Part shown: positions 17,830-25,027 of the stretch, piece after piece
Layout: each line of letters opens with the position of its first letter
Numbering within the stretch: the first letter of the stretch is position 1
Source of the DNA: CAZYBG01 sp964645155
GTDB taxonomy: Bacteria; Pseudomonadota; Alphaproteobacteria; Rhodobacterales; Rhodobacteraceae
Assembly (NCBI GenBank): GCA_964645155.1
Contig: CAZYBG010000002.1
Span: 1-64,000, forward strand
Reading direction: 5' to 3'
DNA length: 64,000 nt
Position numbers and translations under genes: made by a program
Notes under the pieces: generated by a model
The model's input: only the letters and a program-made list of their open reading frames with translations
Told to the model about the DNA's origin: nothing
Database searches by the model: none

Positions 17830-18587
17830 ACCGCCCGCTGGTGCCGCTGCTGGCGATGCTCTGCCTCGCCCAGTTCGTCTTCGCCGCGTGGCCGGGAATC
17901 GACATCGCCGTCTCGCGCCCGTTCCATGACGGCGCGCACGGGACCTGGCGCGGCGCGGCGCCGGCGCTCATCCTGGTGCGCGAGGCGATGTGGCTGATGC
18001 TGGAGCTGTCGGCGCTGTGCATTCTCGCGCTCTTCGCCAACGCCCTTGTGCAGCGCGGCAGGGCGGCCGTACCGGCGCGGCTCTGGGGGTTCGCGGTGCT
18101 CGCCATCGCGCTCGGGCCGGGTCTGGTCGTCAACGGCGTCCTGAAGGCGTCCTGGGGTCGGGCGCGGCCGCGGGGGATCGAGCAGTTCGGCGGCGGCGCC
18201 GAGTTCACGCCGGCACTCCAGATCGCCGATGAATGTGCCGGCAACTGCTCGTTCGTCGCGGGCGAGGTCGCAGGGGCCGCGACGCTCGCGCTGATCGTGT
18301 GGCTCATCGTGGTGCGGCGGATCCCCGGCCCGTCGCGCCGCCGCTGGGGCGCCCTGCTGGCGCTCTGGGTCGCGCTGTCGGGCGTCCTGCGCATCGCGGC
18401 CGGGGCGCACTTTCTCTCCGACGTGGTCTTTGCGGTGCTGGTTTCGGCGATCGTCACGCTAGGCCTCTGGCACCTGATGGACGGCACGTCGGCGGCCGGC
18501 CGGCTGAACCGGGCGGCGCTTGCCGCCGACCTCTCCAACGGGCGCGACAGGCTCCTCGCGCTGGCCCGCCGGCAGCCGCCCAAATAG
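17826..18587 (+). CDS. PAP2-family lipid phosphatase (LpxE-like)
   Basis: A 253-residue membrane protein with about six helices and the PAP2 phosphatase motifs: KASWGRARP (motif 1), NCSFVAGE (motif 2) and LRIAAGAHFLSDV (motif 3 with His and Asp). The second motif, PSGH in classical members, is FVSGE in the LpxE-type group as I recall it; here the Ser is Ala, which could affect catalysis. Probable substrates are lipid A phosphate or undecaprenyl (pyro)phosphate. It overlaps the upstream GT gene by 4 nt, so it is part of the same pathway. The stop is 3 nt before the tRNA promoter. Confidence 0.85.
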   Translation: MNRPLVPLLAMLCLAQFVFAAWPGIDIAVSRPFHDGAHGTWRGAAPALILVREAMWLMLELSALCILALFANALVQRGRAAVPARLWGFAVLAIALGPGLVVNGVLKASWGRARPRGIEQFGGGAEFTPALQIADECAGNCSFVAGEVAGAATLALIVWLIVVRRIPGPSRRRWGALLALWVALSGVLRIAAGAHFLSDVVFAVLVSAIVTLGLWHLMDGTSAAGRLNRAALAADLSNGRDRLLALARRQPPK

Positions 18588-18590
18588 CCC

Positions 18591-18619
18591 TTGACCTGCC
18601 CGGGGGGCTTGCTTAGACG
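18591..18619 (+). promoter_or_regulatory. Promoter of tRNA-Lys
   Basis: TTGACC (18591-18596, 5/6 to consensus), a 17-base spacer and TAGACG (18614-18619, weak -10) lie 12 bases before the tRNA. The arrangement resembles rhodobacterial stable-RNA promoters: strong -35, poor -10. Confidence 0.6.
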
Positions 18620-18630
18620 CACCCGCGTGT

Positions 18631-18707
18631 GGGCCCGTAGCTCAGTTGGTTAGAGCGGCTGACTTTTAATCAGTAGGTCATAGGTTCGAATCCTATCGGG
18701 CTCACCA
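18631..18707 (+). tRNA. tRNA-Lys (anticodon UUU)
   Basis: A complete 77-base cloverleaf with encoded CCA. The acceptor arm pairs GGGCCCG with CGGGCTC (one G-U). The D arm holds AGCTCAGTTGGTTAGAGC. The anticodon stem GCTGA/TCAGT closes the loop CTTTTAA, giving anticodon TTT. The T arm is ATAGG-TTCGAAT-CCTAT. It decodes AAA and AAG lysine codons. It stands alone between the PAP2 gene and an FAD oxidase, with its own promoter at 18591. Confidence 0.98.
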
Positions 18708-18806
18708 AACCAACCCTCATCGATGAGGACCGGATCGGGATCGCGCCGGGCGTGATCGTCGCGTAGGCTGACGGCGCGCCGATCCCGGACCGGCGGAGGA
18801 GGCGCG

Positions 18807-20207
18807 ATGACGAACCCGCAGACCCTGGCCCGCAACGAGGACGGGATCGCGAGCGTGATCGGCGTGCTTGGGCAGCGGCTGGGCGACCGGCTGCAGACCG
18901 GCGCGGCGCTCCGCGCTCAGCACGGCCACACCACGACCTGGATCGCGAACCAGCCGCCCGATGCGGTGGCGTTTCCCGACGATACGGAGGAGGTCGCGGC
19001 GATCGTCGCGGCCTGCGCGACCTACCGGGTTCCGGTGATCCCGTTCGGTACCGGAACCTCGCTCGAAGGGCATGTGAACGCACCGGCCGGCGGCATCTCG
19101 ATCGACCTCGGCCGGATGAACCGCATCCTCGCGGTCCATGCCGACGATCTCGACGTCGTGGTCCAGCCGGGCGTGACGCGCAGCCAGCTCAACACCGATC
19201 TGCGCGACCGGGGGCTGTTCTTCCCGATCGACCCGGGCGCCGACGCCTCGCTCGGCGGCATGGCCTCCACCCGCGCCTCCGGCACCAATGCGGTGCGCTA
19301 CGGCACGATGAAGGACAACGTGCTGGCACTCGAGGCGGTGATGCCCGACGGCCGGGTGATCCGCACCGCGGCGCGCGCCCGGAAGTCGTCGGCCGGCTAC
19401 GACCTGACGCGGCTCATGATCGGCGCCGAGGGAACGCTGGGCGTGATCACCGAACTCACGCTCCGCCTTTACGGCATACCCGAGGCGATGTCGTCGGCCA
19501 CCTGTTCGTTCCCGACCGTGCAGGCCGCCTGCGAGGCGGTGATCGCGACCGTGCAGATGGGGGTTCCGGTGGCGCGGATCGAGCTTCTCGACGCGCTGCA
19601 GGTCCGCGCGGTCAACGCGTACTCCAAGCTCTCGCTGCCCGAGGCGCCACTGCTGCTGCTCGAGTTCCACGGCTCGCCCGCCGGCGTCGAGGAGCAGGCG
19701 GCGACGTTCGGCGAGATCGCCGCCGATGCCGGCGGCACGGGCTTTGCGTGGACGACGAGCCCGGAGGAGCGCAGCCGCCTCTGGCAGGCCCGGCACGATG
19801 CCTACTGGGCGTCGCTCGGCCTGCGCCCCGGCGCGCGCGGCATCTCCACCGATGTCTGCGTGCCGATCTCGCGGCTTGCCGAATGCGTCACCGCGGCGCA
19901 GGAACGGGCGGCGGCCGACGGGCTTCTCGCGCCGATCGTGGGCCATGTCGGCGACGGCAACTTCCATACGCTGCTGCTTGTGGACATGGGCGATCCCGCC
20001 GAGGTCGCCCGGGCCGAGGCCTATGTCGGCTGGCTCAACGATCTCGCCATCGGCATGGAAGGGACCTGCACGGGCGAGCACGGGATCGGCCAGGGAAAGC
20101 GGGCCTATCTCCGCCGCGAGCTCGGGCCGGCGCTCGACGTCATGGCCTCGGTCAAGGCCGCGATCGACCCGCTCGGCATCATGAACCCCGGCAAGATCTT
20201 CGGCTGA
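18807..20207 (+). CDS. FAD-linked D-lactate dehydrogenase-type oxidase
   Basis: 466 residues of the FAD-binding PCMH / glycolate oxidase GlcD-Dld family, oxidising a D-2-hydroxyacid (D-lactate most likely) and passing electrons to the respiratory chain or cytochrome c. The N-terminal FAD domain includes PFGTGTSLEGHVNAP (79-93) and ASGTNAVRYGTMKDN (158-172). The C-terminal cap has ARHDAYWA, ISTDVCVP, VGHVGDGNFHTLL and the signature GTCTGEHGIGQGKRAYL. Start and length agree with LDHD-type enzymes. Exact substrate cannot be fixed from sequence. Confidence 0.9.
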   Translation: MTNPQTLARNEDGIASVIGVLGQRLGDRLQTGAALRAQHGHTTTWIANQPPDAVAFPDDTEEVAAIVAACATYRVPVIPFGTGTSLEGHVNAPAGGISIDLGRMNRILAVHADDLDVVVQPGVTRSQLNTDLRDRGLFFPIDPGADASLGGMASTRASGTNAVRYGTMKDNVLALEAVMPDGRVIRTAARARKSSAGYDLTRLMIGAEGTLGVITELTLRLYGIPEAMSSATCSFPTVQAACEAVIATVQMGVPVARIELLDALQVRAVNAYSKLSLPEAPLLLLEFHGSPAGVEEQAATFGEIAADAGGTGFAWTTSPEERSRLWQARHDAYWASLGLRPGARGISTDVCVPISRLAECVTAAQERAAADGLLAPIVGHVGDGNFHTLLLVDMGDPAEVARAEAYVGWLNDLAIGMEGTCTGEHGIGQGKRAYLRRELGPALDVMASVKAAIDPLGIMNPGKIFG

Positions 20208-20213
20208 GCCGAC

Positions 20214-20549
20214 CTATCCGCCCTCGGCAGTCGGGCCGAGCTCGGCCGCGAGGAAGCGCTCGAAGGCGTCGAGGTTGACGGGCTCGAACTGGCCAAAGCC
20301 CTGCATCCAGACCGAGGCGGCGCGCAGCGCGTCGGGCTCGAGCTTGCACCACTTCAGGCGGCCGCGCTTCTCCTGGCTGATGAGCCCCGCGGCGGCCAGG
20401 ATCGTCAGGTGCTTCGAGATCGCGGCGAGCGACATCGCGAACGGCGCCGCGACATCGGTCACCGCCATGTCGTCCTCGATGAGCATCGTCAGGATCGCCC
20501 GGCGCGTCGGGTCGGCGAGGGCCGAGAAGGTTGCGTCGAGGTCTCCCAT
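20214..20549 (-). CDS. ArsR-family (PPTR-type) winged-helix repressor
   Basis: A 111-residue winged HTH of the ArsR group that opens with SALADPTRRAILTMLIEDD, lacks metal-binding Cys pairs and has the recognition helix FAMSLAAISKHLTILAAAGL followed by the wing KRGRLKWCKLEP. The C-terminal WMQGFGQFEP stretch is common in relatives paired with SRPBCC proteins, but no such partner is adjacent. A perfect 6-4-6 palindrome sits 33 bases upstream, so it probably represses itself. The ATG at 20549 lacks a Shine-Dalgarno and may be leaderless. Confidence 0.9.
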   Translation of the reverse strand: MGDLDATFSALADPTRRAILTMLIEDDMAVTDVAAPFAMSLAAISKHLTILAAAGLISQEKRGRLKWCKLEPDALRAASVWMQGFGQFEPVNLDAFERFLAAELGPTAEGG

Positions 20550-20581
20550 GGCCGAGGAGCTAGCCGCCGGGCCGGAAACCG

Positions 20582-20597
20582 TCAACCGGAAGGTTGA
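20582..20597. promoter_or_regulatory. Probable ArsR autoregulatory operator
   Basis: TCAACC (20582-20587), GGAA, GGTTGA (20592-20597): a perfect 6-4-6 inverted repeat. On the minus strand it overlaps a -35 TTGACG (20580-20585) with a 17-base spacer to a weak -10 TAGCTC (20557-20562), so a bound repressor would occlude RNA polymerase. Confidence 0.6.
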
Positions 20598-20651
20598 ATG
20601 TGCTTCGCCGCCCACAAACCGCTGCATGATGCGCCGGCAGCCAGCCAAGGC

Positions 20652-20681
20652 TTGGAAGGCCTGGGAGATAACCTTTATAAA
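20652..20681 (+). promoter_or_regulatory. Candidate promoter of the atp operon
   Basis: TTGGAA (20652-20657) and TATAAA (20676-20681) are separated by 18 bases. The -10 matches consensus at 5/6 and lies in the only AT-rich stretch ahead of atpI, about 100 bases before its GTG. Confidence 0.5.
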
Positions 20682-20779
20682 TCAGTGCTCTGGACGAGCC
20701 GAAGCGGCCGACGTGGCGGCTTGACTCCGCGGCCGCCCGGCTCTAGCACTCCGGGCGACTTCCGCAGGGGCTTCGTCTC

Positions 20780-21106
20780 GTGTCCGACCCCGCCGACCAG
20801 AACCGCCTGAGGCAGCTCGAGAAGCGGATCGCGGCGGCGAAGAAGGCGCAGGCGCCCGAGCCCCGGATGGACGAGCACTATTCCGGCGCGCAGATCGCCT
20901 GGCGGATGGTGATCGAGCTTGTGGCCGGTGTTCTCATCGGTCTCGGCATCGGATACGGGCTCGACGCCGTCTTCGGCACGCAGCCGCTTTTCCTGGTGCT
21001 GTTCTTGTTGCTGGGCTTCGCGGCGGGCATCCAGACGATGATGCGCACCGCAAAGGAGGCCCAGAAGGAGGCGGCCGAGAAGGCCGCGCGCGACGGAGAG
21101 GGATAG
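20780..21106 (+). CDS. atpI: F0F1 ATP synthase assembly protein AtpI
   Basis: A 108-residue membrane protein that helps c-ring assembly of F1F0 ATP synthase. It has a charged N-terminus (residues 1-38), two transmembrane helices (about 43-62 and 68-87, each followed by Gly-rich or charged turns) and a charged helical tail. GAQIAWRMVIELVAGVLIG and GIGYGLD are family features. The start is GTG at 20780, preceded by AGGGG. It is the first gene of atpI-B-E-F'-F, the standard rhodobacterial F0 locus that is separate from the F1 genes. Confidence 0.93.
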   Translation: MSDPADQNRLRQLEKRIAAAKKAQAPEPRMDEHYSGAQIAWRMVIELVAGVLIGLGIGYGLDAVFGTQPLFLVLFLLLGFAAGIQTMMRTAKEAQKEAAEKAARDGEG

Positions 21107-21110
21107 CGAC

Positions 21111-21857
21111 GTGGCGGAAGAGGCAGAAGGCGGTCTTTCCTTCCATCCGATGGACCAGTTCATCATCAAGCCGCTGTTCGGCGGCGAGACCGTGAACTGG
21201 TACACGCCGACGAACGCGACGCTCTGGATGGCGCTGACCGTCGTCGCTATCGTGCTCCTCCTCGTGGTGGGCACGCGCGGCCGCAACATCGTGCCGAGCC
21301 GGAGCCAGTCGATCGCGGAGCTTGCCTACGGCTTCATCTACAAGATGGTCGAGGATGTCGCGGGCAGGGACGGCCTGAAGTACTTCCCCTACATCATGAC
21401 CCTGTTCATGTTCATCGTGTTCGCGAACTTCCTCGGGCTGATCCCGACCGCGTTCACGACGACCTCGCATATCGCCGTCACGGCGGTGATGGCCTTCGCG
21501 GTGTTCATCGCCGTGACGGTGATCGGCTTCGTCAAGAACGGGACCGGCTTCCTGAGCCTCTTCTGGGTCGAGGCCGCGCCGCTGGCGATCCGGCCGATCC
21601 TCGCCGTGATCGAGCTCATCTCGTACTTCGTCCGGCCGGTCAGCCACTCGATCCGACTTGCCGGCAACCTGATGGCGGGCCATGCGGTCATCAAGGTCTT
21701 CGCCGGCTTCGCCGCGATCGCGGCGATCTCGCCGATCTCGATCCTCGCGGTGACGGCGATGTACGGGCTCGAGGTCCTCGTGGCCTTCATCCAGGCCTAC
21801 GTCTTCACCATCCTGACCTGCGTCTACCTCAAGGATGCGCTGCATCCGCACCACTGA
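21111..21857 (+). CDS. atpB: F0F1 ATP synthase subunit a
   Basis: A 248-residue membrane subunit forming the proton half-channels next to the c-ring. Five to six hydrophobic helices are visible. The essential stator arginine is Arg182 in SHSIRLAGNLMAGHAVIKVF. MDQFIIKPLF near the N-terminus and ELISYFVRPVS before the Arg are family signatures. GTG start at 21111, 4 nt after the atpI stop. The FWVEAAPLAIRPI stretch is less hydrophobic than the usual PLLPL version but the length is normal. Confidence 0.97.
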   Translation: MAEEAEGGLSFHPMDQFIIKPLFGGETVNWYTPTNATLWMALTVVAIVLLLVVGTRGRNIVPSRSQSIAELAYGFIYKMVEDVAGRDGLKYFPYIMTLFMFIVFANFLGLIPTAFTTTSHIAVTAVMAFAVFIAVTVIGFVKNGTGFLSLFWVEAAPLAIRPILAVIELISYFVRPVSHSIRLAGNLMAGHAVIKVFAGFAAIAAISPISILAVTAMYGLEVLVAFIQAYVFTILTCVYLKDALHPHH

Positions 21858-21907
21858 GGTCGGGAAACCAGTTTCAGCCAATTCCGGAAAACCAAGGAGT
21901 CACGGAC

Positions 21908-22144
21908 ATGGAAGGCGATATCGCGAACATGGGTCAATTCATCGGCGCCGGCCTCGCCGCCATCGGATCGGGCACGGCCGCCATCGGTGTGGGCCACGTC
22001 GCCGGCAACTACCTCGCCGGGGCGCTTCGCAACCCGTCGGCCGCGGCGGGCCAGACCGCGACGCTCTTCATCGGCATCGCCTTCGCCGAAGCGCTGGGGA
22101 TCTTCGCGTTCCTCGTCGCGCTCCTGCTGATGTTCGCCGTCTGA
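21908..22144 (+). CDS. atpE: F0F1 ATP synthase subunit c
   Basis: A 78-residue two-helix hairpin forming the rotor ring. The first helix is Gly/Ala-rich, the polar loop is RNPSAA, and the proton-carrying carboxylate is Glu61 in IAFAEALGIFAF. The ribosome site AAGGAG is strong. It is followed by a stable hairpin before the b' gene, which could help keep subunit c mRNA in excess. Confidence 0.98.
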   Translation: MEGDIANMGQFIGAGLAAIGSGTAAIGVGHVAGNYLAGALRNPSAAAGQTATLFIGIAFAEALGIFAFLVALLLMFAV

Positions 22145-22161
22145 TCCTTTCCCATCTCACG

Positions 22162-22186
22162 GCCGGGCGGGTCTGATCCGCCCGGC
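22162..22186 (+). terminator. Intercistronic hairpin after atpE
   Basis: GCCGGGCGG (22162-22170) pairs perfectly with CCGCCCGGC (22178-22186) around a 7-base loop. There is no T-run, so it is more likely a 3'-stabilising or partial-termination element between atpE and the b' gene than a full terminator. Confidence 0.55.
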
Positions 22187-22211
22187 GGGACCGGGGCCCC
22201 AGGAGGACGCG

Positions 22212-22757
22212 ATGGAGACGGAACCTACCGAAGCTGCCGCCGGAGGCGCGGCCAACGGCGCCGAGGCCGCGGGGATGCCGCAGCTCGACTTCTCGACCTT
22301 CCCGAACCAGATCTTCTGGCTCGCAGTCACGCTGATCGTCATCTATCTCATCCTGTCGCGGGTGGCGCTGCCGCGGATCGGCGCCGTCCTCGCCGAGCGG
22401 AAGGGCACGATGACGAACGACATCGCGGCGGCCGAGGAGTTCAAGCTCAAGGCGCAGGAGGCCGAGGCCGCCTACGAGAAGGCGCTGGCCGAGGCCCGCG
22501 CCGAGGCCCAGCGCATCGTCACCGAGACGCGCGCCGAGATCCAGAAGGACCTCGACGCGGCGACCGGCAAGGCCAATGCCGAGATCGCGGCGCGGACCGC
22601 GGAATCGGAGAAGCGCATTGGCGAGATCCGCGCTTCGGCGGCGCAGGGCGTGGCCGAGGTCGCCCGCGCGACCGCGCAGGAGATCGTCGCCGCGCTCGGC
22701 GCCGGCTCCGACCCGAAGGCGGTGCTCGCGGCCGTCGACGCCCGGCTGAAGGGGTAG
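22212..22757 (+). CDS. atpG: F0F1 ATP synthase subunit b'
   Basis: A 181-residue b-prime stator subunit (also called atpF2 or atpX). A short Ala/Glu-rich N-terminus precedes MPQLDFSTFPNQIFWL, the conserved entry to the single transmembrane helix (about 30-50). A long charged helical stalk rich in Ala/Glu/Lys/Arg follows (about 55-160). Photosynthetic-type bacteria and relatives have b and b' as a heterodimer, and the second copy follows 5 nt later. AGGAGG precedes the ATG. Confidence 0.93.
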   Translation: METEPTEAAAGGAANGAEAAGMPQLDFSTFPNQIFWLAVTLIVIYLILSRVALPRIGAVLAERKGTMTNDIAAAEEFKLKAQEAEAAYEKALAEARAEAQRIVTETRAEIQKDLDAATGKANAEIAARTAESEKRIGEIRASAAQGVAEVARATAQEIVAALGAGSDPKAVLAAVDARLKG

Positions 22758-22762
22758 GAGCG

Positions 22763-23332
22763 ATGCGCAAATGTCATCTTGCTGGCCTGGCCATCTGGCT
22801 CGCCGGATCGCCGGCCCTCGCCGCCACCGGCGAGTACGGTTTCTTCTCGCTGCGCAACACCGACTTTGTGGTGCTGCTCGGCTTCCTCGTCTTCATCGGC
22901 ATCCTCGTCTACTACAAGGTCCCGCAGATGATCGCGCGGATGCTCGACAACCGCGCGATGCAGATCCGCGCCGACCTCGACGAGGCGCGCACGCTGCGCG
23001 ACGAGGCGCAGAAGCTGCTGGCGGGGTTCGAGCGCCGGCAGCGCGAGGTGGCCGAGCAGACCGACCGGATCGTCAAGCAGGCGCACGAGGAAGCCGCGGC
23101 AGCCGCCGAGGAGGCGAAGGCTGCGCTCGCGGCGTCACTCGAGCGCAGGCTCAGGGCCGCCGAGGAGCAGATCGCCTCGGCCGAGGCGGCGGCCGTCCGC
23201 GAGGTGCGCGACCGCGCGATCCAGGTGGCGATCGCCGCAGCGGGCGATGCGATCGGCAAGGCGATGACCGCCGAGGCGGCCAACGCCCGGATCGACGCCG
23301 CGATCCGCGAGGTCGACGCCAAGCTGCACTGA
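22763..23332 (+). CDS. atpF: F0F1 ATP synthase subunit b
   Basis: A 189-residue stator subunit b. An N-terminal hydrophobic stretch looks like a cleavable signal (ending SPALAATGEYGF). The conserved SLRNTDFVVLLGFLVFIGI helix and a long amphipathic stalk with LDEARTLRDEAQKLL follow. It pairs with b' to link F1 to subunit a. It is the last gene of the F0 operon and is followed by a strong bidirectional terminator. Confidence 0.95.
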   Translation: MRKCHLAGLAIWLAGSPALAATGEYGFFSLRNTDFVVLLGFLVFIGILVYYKVPQMIARMLDNRAMQIRADLDEARTLRDEAQKLLAGFERRQREVAEQTDRIVKQAHEEAAAAAEEAKAALAASLERRLRAAEEQIASAEAAAVREVRDRAIQVAIAAAGDAIGKAMTAEAANARIDAAIREVDAKLH

Positions 23333-23368
23333 TCCGCCCGGGCCGAGCCGCCCGGACTGCACCGCATC

Positions 23369-23394
23369 GGGGCCCGGCCGCCGCGCCGGGCCCC
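23369..23394. terminator. Bidirectional terminator between atpF and the FCD regulator
   Basis: A perfect 10-bp GC stem, GGGGCCCGGC (23369-23378) with GCCGGGCCCC (23385-23394), around a 6-base loop. It lies between the convergent atpF (stop 23332) and the FCD regulator gene (stop 23398) and can serve both strands. Confidence 0.8.
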
Positions 23395-23397
23395 TTG

Positions 23398-24165
23398 CTA
23401 TCGCGATTGCTCGTGTTCGAACCGCTGCCGGGCGATGCTTTCGTTCCGCTCGGCGCGGCGATGTTCGGTCAGCGCGACCCGGACATAGTCCATGTGCCGC
23501 TCGACCGCCGCCCGCGACGCGGCGGGATCGCGCGCCTGCAGCGCCGCGTTGATCGCGCGGTGCTGCTCGAGCAGCGCCTCGCGCGTCGTGCGCTGCTTGA
23601 ACATGATCCGCCGGTTGTAGAACACGCCCTGCCGCAGCAGGACGAACATCGACCGCATCATGTGGAGCATGATGACATTGTGGCTCGCCTCGACGATCGC
23701 GAGGTGGAATTCGGCGTCGAGCGCGGCCTCCTCCTCTGGGCTGCGCTTGGCCGAGGCGGCCGTCATCTTCGCGAAGACCGTATCCACCACCTTCAGGTCG
23801 ATGTCCGTCGCGCTCGCCGCGGCGCGCTCGGCCGCTAGGCTCTCCATGTCACGGCGGAAGTCGATGTAGTCGAACACCGCCTCGTCGTGGTTGCCGAACA
23901 GTTGCACCAGCGCCGGCGGAAAGGCCGAGGCGAGGTTCTCCGACACGAACATCCCCGATCCGGCGCGGGTCGCCAGAAGGCCGCGATCCTGCAGCGTGGC
24001 GACCGCTTCGCGCAGCGAGGGGCGCGACACGTCGAGCCGCTCGGCCAGCTCGCGCTCGGACGGCAGGCGCTCGCCCGGCCGCAGGATGCCGCGAAGGATG
24101 AGAAGCTCGATCTGGCGGACCACCGACAGCGCCAGTTTCTCGGATCGGACGGGCTCGAAGGGCAT
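23398..24165 (-). CDS. GntR/FadR-family (FCD) transcriptional regulator
   Basis: 255 residues. The N-terminal winged HTH is the GntR signature LRPGERLPSERELAERLDVSR followed by SLREAVATLQDRGLL; the C-terminal all-helical FCD effector domain (about 90-240) has DAEFHLAIVEASHN and the metal-site His in EQHRAINAAL. It resembles regulators of organic-acid use (PdhR/LldR/GlcC). A 5-7-5 dyad sits 20 bp upstream of its start, suggesting autoregulation. The ligand is unknown; the FAD oxidase 3 kb away is a possible but unproven target. Confidence 0.92.
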   Translation of the reverse strand: MPFEPVRSEKLALSVVRQIELLILRGILRPGERLPSERELAERLDVSRPSLREAVATLQDRGLLATRAGSGMFVSENLASAFPPALVQLFGNHDEAVFDYIDFRRDMESLAAERAAASATDIDLKVVDTVFAKMTAASAKRSPEEEAALDAEFHLAIVEASHNVIMLHMMRSMFVLLRQGVFYNRRIMFKQRTTREALLEQHRAINAALQARDPAASRAAVERHMDYVRVALTEHRRAERNESIARQRFEHEQSR

Positions 24166-24184
24166 GGCGATCCTGCGCGCGATT

Positions 24185-24201
24185 GGTCAGAACATATGAC
24201 C
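24185..24201. promoter_or_regulatory. Probable GntR/FCD operator
   Basis: GGTCA (24185-24189) and TGACC (24197-24201) form an exact dyad with a 7-base AT-rich centre, 20 bp upstream of the FCD gene. The TTGGTC..GACC pattern resembles FadR-subfamily sites. Confidence 0.5.
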
Positions 24202-24225
24202 GCAGCTTCCGCGCTGCAACAGAAA

Positions 24226-24249
24226 GGCCGGGGCAGGACTGCCCCGGCC
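24226..24249 (-). terminator. Terminator of the OmpA-family gene
   Basis: A perfect 10-bp stem, GGCCGGGGCA (24226-24235) with TGCCCCGGCC (24240-24249), and a 4-base loop. It is followed on the minus strand by TTTCT, a recognisable intrinsic terminator 25 nt after the OmpA-family stop. Confidence 0.85.
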
Positions 24250-24273
24250 CGTTTCCGCGGGTCGCGTCGCCGC

Positions 24274-24918
24274 TCAACGCTGGCGGATGATGATCTCAAC
24301 CCGGCGGTTCTGCTGGCGGCCGGCAGGGTCGAGGTTTGAGGCGATCGGCTGATCCTCGCCGCGGCCATAGGCCCGGATCCTGCTCGGCGGGACGCCGCCG
24401 CCCTGCAGCTGCGCCGCGACCGAAAGCGCCCGGCGCTCGGACAGATCCTGGTTGTAGGCCGCCGACCCGGTGTTATCGGTGTGGCCGACGATATCGACGA
24501 CCGTATTGGGATATTCCAGCAGGCTGGCAGCGACGACCCGCAGGTCGCGCTGCAGGTCCGGCCGGACCGCGGCGCTGTCGGTCGCGAACAGCAGATCCTG
24601 CGGCATCCGCACGATCAGCCGGTCGCCATCGCGGATCACCCCGACATTGCCCGACAGATCGCCGCGCAGATCGCGCGCCTGCGCGTCGAGCACGTTGCCG
24701 ACGACGGCACCCGCGATGCCGCCGATCACGGCGCCGGCTGCCGCCTGCTGAAGATCGTTCGATCCCGGCCGCGAGGCGCCGATCGCCGCCCCAAGCGCGG
24801 CGCCGGTCAGGGCGCCCGTCCGCGTCCGCGGGTTCTCGACCGTCCCCGATGTCTCGACGCAGCCTGCAAGCACCAGCGCACCGGCCAGCGTCGCCACGAC
24901 TTTCGTTCCAGTCTTCAT
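24274..24918 (-). CDS. OmpA-family outer-membrane lipoprotein
   Basis: A 214-residue lipoprotein with lipobox LVLAGC (Cys20), a Gly-zipper region of alternating Gly/Ala (about residues 36-78) and a C-terminal OmpA peptidoglycan-binding domain (about 100-214). In that domain VDIVGHTDNTGSAAYNQDLS and RAYGRGEDQPIA match the consensus that binds diaminopimelate. It resembles the YiaD/Pal-like envelope tethers common in this group. Single gene with its own terminator. Confidence 0.93.
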   Translation of the reverse strand: MKTGTKVVATLAGALVLAGCVETSGTVENPRTRTGALTGAALGAAIGASRPGSNDLQQAAAGAVIGGIAGAVVGNVLDAQARDLRGDLSGNVGVIRDGDRLIVRMPQDLLFATDSAAVRPDLQRDLRVVAASLLEYPNTVVDIVGHTDNTGSAAYNQDLSERRALSVAAQLQGGGVPPSRIRAYGRGEDQPIASNLDPAGRQQNRRVEIIIRQR

Positions 24919-25027
24919 CTCTTGCCCCTTCGTTCAGCCACCATGGGCCCCAAACTCTGAGGTCACATACGAGGTTCCGCAGGTGATATTCAATAACGCA
25001 GCGCAATGCCCTGCGGGTAGCCGCGCA

